Positions 53,601 to 63,952 of a DNA stretch of 64,000 nt are shown one piece after another; positions within the stretch are counted from its first letter, which is position 1; each line of letters opens with the position of its first letter. The notes under the pieces were generated by a model. That model had not been told where the DNA came from and ran no database searches. It saw only the letters and a list, made by a program, of their open reading frames with translations. The stretch is from positions 8,489,316-8,553,315 of the forward strand of contig VZSR01000514.1 in assembly GCA_013398615.1 (NCBI GenBank), read 5' to 3'. Made by a program: the position numbers and the translations under genes. This stretch comes from Brachypodius melanocephalos. Lineage: Eukaryota; Chordata; Aves; Passeriformes; Pycnonotidae.

Positions 53601-53926
53601 GAGCGGGAGGCGGGGCCGGGCCCGCTCCCCGCACCCGCCGGGCCTCCCTCCCCTCCGCCATGCGGCGCGGCCGCGCCGGCCCGGCCCTTTCCCCGCGCCG
53701 GCCGCTCCCTCCCGGGCGGGCGCTCGCGGGCGGCCTCCGCTCAGCGCCGGGGGATTCCGGGTGGGCTCTCCCAGGCAGGCCCGGCCGAGGGCTCCCGGAG
53801 CGGGCGGGGCCGGGAGCCGGGGAGCGGCGCGGGAGGCGACCCAGAGCTGTGTGTGTGAGGGCATGGCCCGCACTGACCGTTCGCCCGCTTCAGGGCGTTC
53901 TCGGGCCGCTGGAAGTACACCGGCAT
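26669..53926 (-). CDS. EIF3A: Eukaryotic translation initiation factor 3 subunit A (22 coding exons)
   Basis: Largest eIF3 scaffold subunit, which binds the 40S ribosome and organises the PCI/MPN core. Coding exons in transcription order: 53926-53878, 50241-50051, 49848-49712, 47889-47726, 46682-46483, 45970-45762, 45270-45099, 44132-44028, 43247-43149, 42480-42364, 42220-42035, 39975-39628, 39391-39287, 37548-37435, 37163-37041, 36297-36144, 35259-35075, 33360-33272, 30846-30029, 28731-28557, 28131-27962, 26910-26669. Every intron is GT-AG, phases agree at each junction, and the total is 1,383 codons plus TAA; human is 1,382 as I recall. The N-terminal half is the helical PCI region, with the PCI domain around residues 315-500. 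Residues about 545-915 are a highly charged Glu/Lys/Arg coiled coil. About 917-1190 are the decapeptide repeat, and the C-terminus ends GWTTVRR. The start is MPVYFQRPENALKRAN with a purine at -3. No break was found. Confidence 0.97.
30072..30722 (-). repeat. EIF3A: EIF3A decapeptide repeat array (about 22 units of DDDRGPRRGL type)
   Basis: Within coding exon 19 the protein repeats a 10-residue unit about 22 times. Variants include DDDRPPRRAL, DDDRGSWRAA and DDDRGPRRGL. At DNA level the unit is 30 bp, and some neighbours are identical: 30171-30200 equals 30201-30230, and three near-identical units span about 30455-30544. The array is the known disordered eIF3a C-terminal repeat. The last units are irregular (9 residues) before the exon end at 30029. 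Confidence 0.95.
32045..32200 (-). mobile_element. CR1 LINE 3' fragment in EIF3A intron 18
   Basis: The + strand begins CACTGAATGGTTTGGGTTGG and continues through the AAGGGACCTTGAAGATCATC block and a GGCAGGGGCATCTTCCACTA block. This is the reverse complement of the typical avian CR1 3' end, so the element lies on the minus strand. It is truncated and has no reading frame. Confidence 0.85.
42670..42800 (-). ncRNA. SNORA19: Box H/ACA snoRNA in EIF3A intron 9 (probable SNORA19)
   Basis: On the EIF3A sense strand the 131-nt element folds as hairpin-hinge-hairpin-tail. The 5' hairpin has a basal stem GCACA/TGTGC and an upper stem CTGCT/AGCAG. An H box (AAAGAA, fitting ANANNA) follows directly. 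The 3' hairpin has a basal stem TGAAGG/CCTTCA and an upper stem GCAGCA/TGCTGC. The end is ACA plus exactly three bases (ACAAAG, the ACA at 42675-42673). It lies 189 nt before exon 10. From memory, human EIF3A hosts SNORA19, a guide for 18S rRNA pseudouridylation. The H/ACA class is well supported by the pairing; the SNORA19 name rests on host gene and recollection. Confidence 0.85.
43421..43543 (-). ncRNA. Second box H/ACA snoRNA in EIF3A intron 8, paralogue of the intron 9 copy
   Basis: A 123-nt relative of the intron 9 snoRNA in the same orientation. The 5' hairpin has a basal stem AGCAC/GTGCT and an upper stem TGTTC/GAACA. The H box is AAAGAA. The 3' hairpin keeps the basal stem TGAAGG/CCTTCA. 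Its upper stem is now GCAGT/ACTGT (one G-U pair), and the tail is ACA plus AAA. The two arms of the 3' guide pocket (AATTA and CAGTC) match the intron 9 copy, while the upper stems differ but still pair. It lies 173 nt before exon 9. It could be a functional second copy with the same 3' target or a recently decayed one; all structural boxes are present. Confidence 0.75.
46249..46268 (+). repeat. G-rich run in EIF3A intron 5 (C-rich in the transcript)
   Basis: Runs of 2, 7, 6 and 2 G separated by single bases lie on the strand opposite to EIF3A. This is a possible G-quadruplex on the non-transcript strand. It is not near a splice site. Confidence 0.7.
47085..47690 (+). mobile_element. Possible solo LTR of an endogenous retrovirus in EIF3A intron 4
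   Basis: The segment has an LTR-like layout: a TATA-like box (CTATAAAAAGG, about 47335-47345), then a C-rich leader near 47360-47400, then a pyrimidine-rich tract at about 47420-47510. It resembles passerine ERV LTRs I remember, but I could not define TG...CA ends or target-site duplications. No internal viral genes are present. It is antisense to EIF3A. Confidence 0.35.
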
Positions 53927-54340
53927 GATGGCGGCGGCGGCGGCTCCTCACGGGGCGGCGGCGGCTCCGAGCTCCAGCCAGGCAGCACGCGCGGCCGGAA
54001 AGGGAGGGAGCGCCAGGGGAAGGGGAGGGAAAGGGGCCCGCGCGCGCGCTGACGGCACCGGCGGAAGCGGAAACCCCGCCCGGCGCGCGCGCGAACCGAC
54101 AGGCGGGACCGGGACCCGAGCGGGGCTGGGACCCAGATCGATTGACGGGGCATTGGGATCGGGACCGGGATGGGGACCGGCACCGGGATCGGGATCGGGA
54201 CCGGATGGACGGGGCATTGGGATCGGGACCGGGAGGAGATCGTGGGGGAATTGCGAAAGAAGCGGGAGGGGCATTGAGACCCGGACCCTGAAGGGATCGT
54301 GAGATGGGGTTGTGGAACGATCGGTACTGTGAGGCGGATC
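53440..54340. other. EIF3A: CpG island at the EIF3A 5' end
   Basis: The region is very GC- and CpG-rich and covers exon 1, the 5' UTR and start of intron 1. ETS-like GGAAG motifs in the sequence CGGCGGAAGCGGAAACC lie at about 54059-54075. A pyrimidine-rich stretch on the EIF3A strand (CTCCCTCCCTTTCC, about 53999-54012) may be near the transcription start and could be a TOP-like element; this is unproven. Long reading frames in several frames here are composition artefacts. Confidence 0.75.
54144..54234 (+). repeat. Degenerate GGGATC/GGGACC hexamer repeat with a 64-bp direct duplication
   Basis: A run of GGGATC and GGGACC-like hexamers lies about 220-310 bp upstream of the EIF3A start. A 27-bp stretch starting GACGGGGCATTGGGATCGGG occurs at 54144 and again at 54208, 64 bp apart. 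The hexamer is a variant of the complement of the CCCGAT unit near NANOS1. Confidence 0.85.
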
Positions 54341-54477
54341 GAGCGGGCATCGCGGGGCGAGCTCCACAAAGCCCTTTGTCCGAGTGAGCTTTAGACGATA
54401 CCCGGGGCACAGGAGGGTTTGGCGGGGGCGGCGGCCGGGTGGCGCTGGGCCCCGTGTGAGTCGTTCGCCTGTCTCTC

Positions 54478-54700
54478 ACACTGTTATTAGCATTGTTCTT
54501 ACTGTTTGTTTTTTCAATCCATTGTTGTTTCTAGTAAATTTTTCTTAGCCCAACCCGTGATCTTTACCTTTTGTACCTCCAATTATCCATCCTATCGCAG
54601 GGGGAGGTGGGGGGGACGTGAGTGAGTGGTGTGTGGTCTGGGGTGTTTCAGTGGGAACACTAAATTGGGGAATTCTGTTCCTAAACCCTGACAGACCTGT
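54478..54700 (+). mobile_element. Possible ERV LTR fragment between EIF3A and DENND10
   Basis: The segment has a T-rich stretch (TTTGTTTTTTCAATCCATTG at about 54505), then a cytosine-rich part and a G-rich run at about 54600-54617. The order recalls the 3' part of a common passerine LTR that I remember only loosely. No boundaries or internal genes are seen. Confidence 0.35.
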
Positions 54701-54929
54701 GACTTGTCATGTCTCTTCCTACATGGTAGTTGAGTATATTTAATGTGTGTGCTTCATGCCTTAATGAAAATCATATGGGAGGCTGCCTTTTAGTATGTTC
54801 CCTAGCCAGGCTGGGACAGGCCTGGCCTCTCCCAGAACTTCACAGTTTTGTTTTTTTTAGCGTCTTCTGATGCTCCTCTAATTATCCCAGTTATTTCGGA
54901 AGTTTCTTCTCCTAATCAGTGTCATAGTA

Positions 54930-55015
54930 TTCCTAGAATCATTTAGGTTGGAAAAGACCATTAAAATCATGGAGTCCAATGCTCAGGTGCCACTGTTCAT
55001 CCAAACTTGCAAATG
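54930..55015 (-). mobile_element. CR1 LINE 3' fragment in the divergent promoter interval
   Basis: The + strand reads CCTAGAATCATTTAGGTTGG followed by AAAAGACCATTAAAATCATGG and AGTCCAATGCTCA, the reverse complement of a CR1 3' end of the 'AGGTTGGAAAAGACC' subtype. It is short and old. Confidence 0.75.
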
Positions 55016-55319
55016 AGATCTTTACATTCTCAATAAACTTGCTGATGCATGGAGTTAGGAATAGTTGTTCTGCTTCCATGACTGTTCCTCACATCACTTA
55101 GTCCCTACTTGGGCACAAGCCAGCCTTTATCCGTGCTGTGTGGAAACACAGGGATGTCTGTGTTTTGGGTTACTCAGGGTACAGCTCCTGACCTCCGGAG
55201 GAGGTTGTCAGCGGGGCCACCCTCCTTTTGTGTAACATTTTGTGTAACATTTCACATGAACTGTGCCCCATGACTTACAGAGGGCTGCTGAGATGGTGAC
55301 GGTATTGGAGCTTCCACTT

Positions 55320-55680
55320 TTAGGGGAAGGCTGAAGGAGCTGTTCAGCCTGGAGAGGAGACAAGGGAGCAAGGATCTCATCCATGCCTGTCACTATCTGA
55401 AGGGAGGTGTCAGAGGATGGACCAGGCTCTGCTCGGTGGTGTCCAGCAGTGGGGCAAGAGGCAACAGGCAGAAACACAATTGCACCTGTATACGAGGAAG
55501 AACTTGTGTTTTGTGCAGTGATCACGCATTGGGACACTGCCCACGGCGGGTGTGGAATCTCCCTCACTGGAAACGTCCAAAAGCCATCTGGACACGCTCC
55601 TGAGTGCCGTGCTCTGCGTGAGTACGGCTGGGCTCCATGGTCCCTTCCAACCTGAACTACCCAGGGATTCTGTGACGCAG
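55320..55680 (+). mobile_element. CR1 LINE 3' fragment 250 bp upstream of DENND10
   Basis: The segment contains CTGTTCAGCCTGGAGAGGAG, a GAAGAACTTGTGTTTTGTGC stretch, CTCACTGGAAACGTCCAAAA and the terminal CCCTTCCAACCTGAACTACC ending in GATTCTGTGACG. These are successive parts of a CR1 3' region in + orientation. The element is 5'-truncated and non-coding. Confidence 0.8.
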
Positions 55681-55734
55681 ACAACAAAAAAGACGCATTT
55701 TTCCCAGACGGTTTTCCCCCCCGGTACCGCCGGA

Positions 55735-56075
55735 GAACAGGCGTGAGGCTCCGAGACGAAAAAGCCGCAAGGCGCGGGCGGGCGGGGAGCACTCAGTAAA
55801 TGGCGGAGGGGCGGGCCCGGCCGGGCGGGCGGAGCGGGGCCGTGAGGGCCGGGCGGGCCCCGGCGGGCGGAGCGGGGCCGTGAGGGCGGAGCGGGGCCGG
55901 GCGGGCGGAAGGCGGCGGAGCGAAGATGGCAGAGCCAGAGGCGCAGCTGCTGCGGGCCGTGGGGCTGATCGGTGAGGGCCGGGGGAGCCGGGCCGGGGCG
56001 GGGGCGGTGCCGTGGCCCGGGGCTGTACCGGGGCCCGCCGCGCTGAGGCCGCGGTGCCGGGGGTGCCGGCTCTGC
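55735..56075. other. DENND10: CpG island and promoter of DENND10 with a 38-bp tandem duplication
   Basis: A CpG-dense region surrounds DENND10 exon 1. A GC-rich unit that includes GGAGCGGGGCCGTGAGGG starts at 55831 and recurs at 55869, a 38-bp spacing. A shortened third copy (GGAGCGGGGCCGGGCGGGCG) follows at about 55888. A YY1-type AAGATGGC (55923-55930) overlaps the start codon. No TATA box is seen. Confidence 0.65.
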
Positions 56076-59000
56076 CTGTTGCAGGGCTAAACCGTGCACA
56101 AACTCGGCCGAAGTGTCTGAAATTCGCGGCTTCCGAGGCTGGTGTTGCGAAATCAGAAATAGAGATCATAAATAAGTTGGTCCCGGTGCTTGTTCCTCAA
56201 TACCGTGCTCATGTTGAATGTGCATTCAAACTTGGTACTTCGCTGACCTCGTGAAGCAGGTCAAGAATGGAGATTTATTAATATTTAAAAAATAAAACTT
56301 GTATCAGAATTCCTGCCGTAAGGCTTAAACTGCAGTGGCAGAACTGGATATCTAGGGTCAGGGTAAGGTGGAATTTTAATCTGATTCCAGGAAACAAACC
56401 TGATTAACCCATCAATTCACTTCCTTGCTGCTGTTTGGCATTCTCACAGTGAACATCTTTCCACCATAGAAAAAGACACCAACGGAGATGCTTTGTGGGT
56501 TTGGTGTTATCCGTCCGTAACAGCTGAACTGAGGACTCTGTTGCTGCGAAAGTGCTGCCTTACAGATGAAAACAAATTGCTTCATACGTTTGTGTTTGGC
56601 CAGTATAAAAGGTCTTGGTTCTACATCACAACGGTAGAAGTTCAAGATTCTCCAGCCTTGAAAAAGGTATGACTTGGCGGGGTTTTTCAGTAGGATGCAA
56701 GGACGGCTTCTGCAGAGCTTCCTCTGTGGGTTAAACAGTGTTTTCTCATGGAGAGAAATGTGAGGAAGAGAAGGGATTCAAGGTGGTGTGTGCTCAGAGA
56801 TGCAGCTCTGTCCAGGTGTCCAACCTGCCCGTGTTTCATTTGTAACCAAGACATGGAATTGCAGAATGATTGAGATATTCAATAGAGAGATATATCTTCT
56901 ATCTTTTCCCTATTATGAAAATCATTGAACTGTTGGTTAAGTCTGTTTGATTTTCATGTTTCATGCTATGTTGTTAAATAGAAAGATAGTGTGGTAATTT
57001 TGTATGCCCACAGCAGTTACTTGTCTTTCCTCACTCCAAGTTTATATTTCCTATGAGGTAAAATAAAATGAAATGTCACAGTGCTGTCTTCAATAGTTGC
57101 AGTGGGAGATGCTATTTCAGGAGGACACGTGAGCCTGGTCATTGTCTGCAGACTTTCAGCCTTGTACTGTCCCAGCCCACAATCATTTGATTGAGGAAGT
57201 TGGAATAGTTCTGTTTGCGGGCCTGCTGTGTATTTTTTCCTGTCTCTTTCTAAATATGTTGATGCTGTCTGCCTCCGCAGCCTCCTTTGGCAACAAATTC
57301 TGGAAGTTTCCTCTCTGCTGTGGGGAAAAAAAAAAGCCTTTCTGTTTTTTAATAATCTCATGAGATAAGAGGAAAGCAACTCTTGTGTGCAGGTTAAGCA
57401 AAAGATTGTCTGTGCTAGAGCTGAGTCACATCAGAAGTCCTCTGTCCAGGCCATTCCTGCAGTTAGGAGCTTGGAGCCTTGACAGTAAAGTGACCAAGAG
57501 TGCTTGTGTGGGGTCATTAACTGAGCTCTGTGTGTTTCTGTGTCATGTGCAGGTGACCCACTTCTCCATTGTCCTGACAGCCAAAGACTTCAACCCAGAG
57601 AAATATGCAGCCTTCACCAGGATCCTCTGCAGGTCTGTATAAAAGCTGCCCTGAGGTACTGCCGTGTGCATGCTTAGATCTTGCCAAAGCAAAAGGTTGA
57701 ATTCATTGTGTTGCATTTGTTCAAACAAATTGCTGGAAACTCAGTCCAGCATGATAAAATGAAATCAGATGATAAAAATCCTTGATTTGAGCTCGTCATA
57801 TTCAGAAAGTGTTGGGTGAATGTCAGATGTTCTTTGGGTTTTAATGTGTGTGTTCTCCAGACACACCCCACCACCACCTTCACACTCATTCTCTCTGAGA
57901 ATATATTTTTTTAAAGTGTAAATGTTTGGGAAGATGTCAGTGCTGGACTTAAAAGGTCACCATGTGTATGGTGAATGACTTGTGTCCCTCCACAACATCT
58001 CTGTAAATTTTGTTTGCAGCTCCTCTGAGCTAATCACAGCACCCAGGGATGTTTTTGCTTCTCCTATAGGGAAGTGAGAGCCCTCTTCCAACCAAAAACC
58101 CTCTTTTCATTTCCTTGTCCTGTTTACTCACTTCCCTTCATGTCCCCATTCTCATGCTCTCTCTCTGCTGCTTACTTTTCCTTCAGTTTCTGAATTAGTT
58201 CAGTCCCAGATTTTGATACCAAGAGATTTTACAGTTAATTGGATGCAACTGTGAGGTTATTGTGGTTGTGGGACTTACTATATATAATGTAGAATTGAGA
58301 ATACCTTCAGGCTTACCAATTCTGCAGGCTACTGAAAAAGTGAGATTTGTTCTTTTTTGGTGATATATAGAATACTTAAGATTCCCTGTGGATCACATTT
58401 CTGCTGACTAACCAGCTAATACTTCCTTTCAAATCTAGAATGGATTCTTCTAAGCATGATAATAATTGAGTTTCAAAAGTGATTTAGCTTTGTGCTATAG
58501 CTAACATGGAAAATGTGTAGTTGACAACTTCAGTGCTATTCCTGAAATATCTTAACCTGTAAAATAGGTTGCAGTGTTTCTCTGCTTCCTGAAAGACAGC
58601 TGACAGTGCATGGGTTCTCTCAGCATGTGCTTTTTCTGTGGCATTTTGGGTTTTTAATGAGCATCAAGGACATGTTTATATTTTTCTTTCATCATTTAGC
58701 AAAGAGTAGAGAAGAATGTCAAAAGATACTTGGATAAAAAAAGCTACCTAGTCACAGTCTGCATGTAATAACAGGAGTTACTGTGGTAGGTGGTTTTTCA
58801 TTAAGCAGACACCCTCCTAGTCTGCAAAGAATCCTTTGTCTGGACATGTGCCTACACCTTTGGGGTGTGCTTCTATCTTAGTCCACGCTGATTCATTCAT
58901 AAAATAGAAAGCTGAAATAAAAATACAGGGTTGTTTTAAATTCTAAAAGACAGACATGTTTGTGTGCATGTTGGAAGATTTCCAACAGTTTAGTATTTCA

Positions 59001-62000
59001 AACCTCAGCCAGGTGTCCAGAAAAGGAATTATTGCCAGCAATATTGCTATTTGTGATACTGATGGGGGTTTTTTTATTTTTCACGTATATATCAGAGCAC
59101 TGAATGCAGTTAAAGTACCAGACTCTCTTTGTTTCATGCAGAATCTACTTGAAGCATGGAAGTCCAGTTAAAATGATGGAGAGTTACATTGCAGTCCTTA
59201 CAAAAGGCATCTGCCAAAGTGAAGAAAATGGATCCTTCCTCAGCAAGGACTTTGATGCTCGGAAGGCTTACCTTGCTGGCTCCATCAAAGGTTCATCTCT
59301 GCCAGAGTCTCTGTTCTCATTTCTTTCTTACAGCCTAAAATACAATCTTGTTTTCATGTGTGATTCAAGTAAACTGTGCTGACACTGTCACCTGGGCTGT
59401 TATTATAAAGCTTCTTCAAAAACATGATAATATCAGCATATATATCTTCTATAAAATAATTTCTCCTCTTTTCTAGATATAGTGTCTCAGTTTGGAATGG
59501 AAACAGTTATTTTATATACTGCACTGATGTTAAAGAAGAGAATTGTAGTGTACCATCCTAGAATAGAAGCTATCCAGGAATTTACCAGGTACTTTCCTTC
59601 TTTCCCACTCACCCACCCCAAGGAGTCCAACAAATTTTGAACCTTCATTGAGAAAAACCCCTGTATTTTAAGGGGGAAAAATCCATCTTAAACCTGTTTA
59701 TAGAAATTCTGCTGAATCCTTCTTAAGGTTTAGCTGGCTGTTGCTCAACTCAGAAAACTTTAATGGTGGAATGAGTGATAAACTCTGCTTGCACTGATAG
59801 TAGAAATCTCTACAGTTCATATACATTTATATGAATATATGTGTGTGTATACATACATACATACATATATATATATATGTATGTATATATATATATGTAT
59901 ATACACCCCCCAGATGAGACCTAGTGATAATTGTTCTTTTTCATGGCATGCAGTTTTTACTGTGAAGCTTTAGTTAGTGTAAGTAAAAATCTTTTATGTC
60001 TCAAGTTGCATCTGAATCTCTCCAGGACTTTGCCAGCTTTAGTGTGGCATCGACAAGACTGGTCTATTCTTCATTCATATGTACATCTAAATGAGGAGGA
60101 ACTGGAAGCCTTGAAAGCCTGCACAGGTAATGATAATTTATTGATCAAAAGTACCAGGAAAATTTCAGCTTCTGTTGCTGCCAAGTTTTGCACCAGAGAA
60201 CTTTGGAGGGAAAAAAGGGTTATTTTCCTATTAATGCTATTGATCAAAGTTAAATACAATCTTCTTCGGAAAAGGCAAATCAACCAAACTATGTGGGAAG
60301 ATAATTAGTTAATCTGGTGGCTTTGGGTGGATCCATATCAGTCTATCCCTAATCACAGATGCAAAGCAGCCTTGAGACTTTTTTGATGCTTTGATTGAAG
60401 GGATTGAAAGTTCTCCTGTTGTAGAAAAGTGGGTCACTTAGATAAGCTACATTTTTTCCCAGCTTCTACACATCACTTGTAACAGAATGCTGGGGTTTTT
60501 TTAATTCCTAACTCTGAAGTCCCAGACTTCTCTTTTGATGTCAGTGAAGTCTGAGGCTCCTAAGCACAGGTAAACTTTACCTGTAGGAGTTTGGTCTGTG
60601 TGACACAGTGCTGTGTGTGCATAGTGCTTAGTGCATAATCCAGGAACAGGCCCTTGCTTTATGCAGAGGTTACTGTGACACATCATGTGGCCATTAAGAG
60701 GCTTCTTTATACAGAATATGAGCAAGGAGACTACTCACCTTCAACATTTCCACAGCTCACTAAGCCTCTTCCATGGAGAAAAACTGCTCCAAGTTTGCTC
60801 ATCTGACATGCTATTAATAAGAAAATCTGCTGAGTTTATTCCTCTGTTCCAGTATAATATTGACTTTGTGACAAGAGGCTCCAGAGTGGAGATTTTTGTA
60901 ATGAGAAAGTTGCAAATGAGTAATTTTAGTAGGAAAGTAGGAGGAGAGTTTAAAATTTCAGATTGAGAGCTTGGTGATATTGCTGTAGTGTTAGCAGTTA
61001 ATCCATGCTCATGGCAGTTTTACAAGTCAATTTTTAAGCTCCTTGGAAATGAAGCATCTGCTGAACATTTGTTGAATGACGGATAATGTCAAGAGAGCAA
61101 CCTCCTGGGCCCGATGGGTATTGTGTCAAATACTCTTAGAACAGACTTCAGGACTGTGATTTTTGGTTTTATTTGTGAAGATCCTAATCTTGTCCAATTC
61201 CGTGCTCTAGGTTACATTGCTGGATTTACAGACTCTGAAGTGGGCAGTAGATCAGACCTCTATGATGTGTATGTGAATTTGGCAGACAGTGAGATTACAG
61301 TTTCACCTCTAGTAAAAGGTTGGTTGCTGTTTATATTTTGGGTTTAGAGGCAGTTTATTCCAGGGTTGACAGTAATTGCTCAGCCTTGCTGTAGGTCAAA
61401 CAATCTTGATCCTTCTTTCTTCCAGGTTTTGAAAAGTAAATATGTAAGTTTCTGTCTTCATTTTATTGCCACCCTGGAAGACTGTTAAAGTTGGAATTTG
61501 GAAAGATGTGCTTTGTTTTCCAACAAATGCACAACTGAGATTTCATTACATCCATGTTAGATATGGAAGAGACTTTCAGCTGAATGGAGAGATATTACAT
61601 CAGTTTTTAGAAAAATTAAAGTGGCACTAAATACTTGAAGACTGGGGATTATTTGAAAGAAAACCTTGTATGTTGCTTATCATCTTGCTGCTCCTTATCA
61701 CTGCTTTGGGCCACTTCAGGGATACTGGCTGTTGATACAAGGTTACTGCCTTTACCAAAAGATTTCAAATGGCAGTCATGAAAAGATTCCTCGGTTTGGT
61801 GTGTTATTCATATGCATTTCTAGGTATCACAAAAAAGGTGATTTTATGTGTGGTGTTTTGTTTGTTTCTTACACAGAGGCAATGACAATGGGAAAACTTC
61901 ACAAAGAAATTGGACAACTAATTGTTCAATCTGCAGAAGATCCAGATAAATCTGACAGCCAAGTCATTAAGGTTAGTATTTTATTTTTAAATCTAATTAA

Positions 62001-62836
62001 CTTCTATTGCTAAATCTTGGCAGAAGGAGGGAGTAGGAGAAAGAGTATCACTGAGAATCAGTCAGTCTCTTCTACCTTCTGCCTTTTTGCAAATAAGCAT
62101 TTTTATTCATCATGCAGGTTTTTAAGGACAACTTACTTATATTATCTCTTGGGTAACTACGTTGCTGAAGAAAGTTCAGAAATGCTGTTGATTTTAAGAC
62201 TGGTTTCCCAGTTTTATTCCACAAGGCATGGATTTTGCTCAATGCTTTGTCAATACTATTGACAATACCTTGAAAAGGTCCTGCTAAATATGGCTTCTTA
62301 GCTATAAAACCTGATTTCTATGATGATGGCATTTTATCACTCCCTCCTCTATCTAATATTAATTATCTATCTAATATTAGACATTTCACAACTGAGACTT
62401 AGTCACAGAGCTCAGTAAGGTCAGGAGAGGAGTGGTTGTGCTTCCTTTATCCAATATGGCACAAGAGTGGGCTGAAGAACTGTTACAAGATTGCTTTGCA
62501 ATAAATAAGGCCTTTATTTTAAATGAGCTATTTATTTATCATTATTTCCCTTTTTTTTTTTTTGTTCTGTATTGATTGGTTTTTATTGTAAGTGTGTATG
62601 TGAAAACCTTTTAATACCTAATACTATATTCATGGTTGCTTGTTTTTCTGTTCCTTAAGGACATTTCTCTGAAGACAAAAGAAATCTTGGCTACTTTAGC
62701 CTCACTTACTGAAGTTTCTGATGGCAATGAAAAACCAACCCTTAATGCTGAGGCCCTGAAACAAAAGCGATTTCCACCAGCTACAGAAAACTTCCTTTTT
62801 CATTTAGCAGCTGCTGAACAAATGCTCAAAATTTGA
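55926..62836 (+). CDS. DENND10: DENN domain-containing protein 10 (former FAM45A), 9 coding exons
   Basis: Small DENN-module protein, reported from the family literature as a Rab27 exchange factor and late-endosome regulator that associates with the CCC/Retriever (Commander) machinery. Coding exons: 55926-55971, 56470-56666, 57553-57632, 59142-59290, 59477-59588, 60026-60126, 61211-61318, 61877-61971, 62660-62836. All introns are GT-AG, phases agree, and the sum is 354 codons plus TGA, close to the 357 residues I recall for human. Recognisable segments include KDTNGDALWVWCYPS (start of the DENN fold), VTHFSIVLTAKDFNPEKYAA, PALVWHRQDWSILHSYVHLN and the C-terminal RFPPATENFLFHLAAAEQML. The start ATG has A at -3 and G at +4. 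The extreme N-terminus (MAEPEAQLLRAVGLI) is the least conserved part. It is divergent from EIF3A, and no break was seen. Confidence 0.96.
55972..62659 (+). other. DENND10: DENND10 introns: contents
   Basis: Introns are 55972-56469, 56667-57552, 57633-59141, 59291-59476, 59589-60025, 60127-61210, 61319-61876 and 61972-62659. They look mainly unique and AT-rich. Intron 5 holds an AT/ACAT microsatellite. Intron 8 has a short direct repeat of TATCTAATATTA at about 62349-62379 and a T-rich run at about 62550-62563. No snoRNA or mobile element was recognised. Confidence 0.6.
59821..59905 (+). repeat. AT / ACAT microsatellite in DENND10 intron 5
   Basis: The tract mixes TATG, GTGTGT, (ACAT)n and (AT)n blocks over about 85 bp and ends before a run of C. 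It is likely to vary in length. Confidence 0.9.
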
Positions 62837-63422
62837 TTTTGATGTACTGCAGTGTTATGGACCAATCCTGAAAAAGCTGTCTCTGCCATCCAGATAGGTA
62901 TACCTGATATTTTATATGAAAAACTAAAGGTATGAGTCAATCTCCTAGTTACCATGATGTAATGCAGAATACTGGAGCTTGACTGGGAACAAATGGAGAC
63001 ATATTTGGGAACATTCCTGGTGTCATTATCTCCCCCCAACTCTAACTGTGTACCTATGGCTCCTGTATTTCACACCACAAAGTGAGTGGATGTACAAGTA
63101 GCACAGCCCAGCGTGTCCAGGCTGTGGCAGGGGTCAGTGTAGTGGCTGTTTGTCCTGCACATTCCAGAGGCTGGCCAGCTCTGACTTGTGTTCCTGGGGT
63201 CTGGAACATGGCTGCAGCACATGAGCTGTGACCCCAGCACAGCTGGGATGTGCTGATCTCTGCACAGGGACACCCTGAACGTGCAGCTTCTTTGAGTGCT
63301 CCTTCTGGGCCTCCAGGGAGATCAGCCTGTCAGATGCTGCTCTTGGTCTGGACTGCCTGACACCTGGAAATCCCAAATACATGGACAAGTTCTCTCTTTC
63401 TACTTGAAAGTGGCTAGGCGTG

Positions 63423-63428
63423 AATAAA
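63423..63428 (+). terminator. DENND10: Candidate DENND10 polyadenylation signal
   Basis: AATAAA lies 587 bp past the TGA stop and is the first canonical hexamer on the + strand after the stop. Usage is inferred. Confidence 0.5.
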
Positions 63429-63952
63429 GGATCTCTGGGAATATCTCATGTGGTAGCCTTAGTATGAAAAGGAAGGGGTATTTTGAAGCTCAGGTGTGAG
63501 TTGAGCACCTCTTTTGGACTCTTGCCTTAGAGGTTTCCCCCTTTCACTCCATCCCATGTCTCCAATGGAGGGATGAGATACAGGATTACTGTGCTTGAAG
63601 TGGGACTTCCTAAGGGGGTCATGGACAGGTGCTGCCTTACAGCTGGACTCATTTAAGAAGCTGTTGGGGCTCTCAGCTGAGAAGAGACCTGACCATTCTT
63701 GATCCACGTGAGAGAAAGTCAGATGAGTCAAAGCCTTATGCACCAGGAATGCTCAAATGGCCAGGTGCCACAGGTAGAGCAGCAGCTTCCTGAATGACTG
63801 GACCTGTAACACAGGTACTGCCTGATGGTGCTCTGTGTAAATTAAATCTAAATGGAAACTTCTGAAGTCATAATGAAAACTGGGAAAGAGTTCAGAGAAA
63901 ATTAAAATTTGCCTACTTGTTTGATTGCACAGCCATAACTCAAGAGTGGTGA

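Larger units (their letters stand above)
26911..53877 (-). other. EIF3A: EIF3A introns: contents
   Basis: Intron 1 (50242-53877, 3.6 kb) shows no recognised element. Introns 3 (47890-49711), 7 (44133-45098), 11 (39976-42034), 13 (37549-39286), 15, 16 and 17 (33361-35074) look unique and AT-rich. Intron 4 (46683-47725) has an LTR-like segment and intron 5 (45971-46482) a G-rich run. Intron 8 (43248-44027) and intron 9 (42481-43148) hold the two snoRNAs. Intron 14 (37164-37434) has a 23-bp T-rich run at about 37317-37339. Intron 18 (30847-33271) holds a CR1 fragment at 32045-32200. Introns 19 (28732-30028), 20 (28132-28556) and 21 (26911-27961) show nothing I can name. Introns 2, 6, 10 and 12 are short. 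Confidence 0.6.

Noticed and set aside
53276..54479. Long frames (258 and 342 codons) over the EIF3A CpG island
   Set aside because: They are Pro/Arg/Gly-rich with no domain, overlap on both strands, and arise from a stop-poor GC-rich composition.
62317..62398. Possible C/D snoRNA in DENND10 intron 8 (ATGATGA at 62320-62326, CTGA at 62392-62395)
   Set aside because: The sequences outside the two boxes cannot form the required terminal stem and no internal C'/D' pair is evident.
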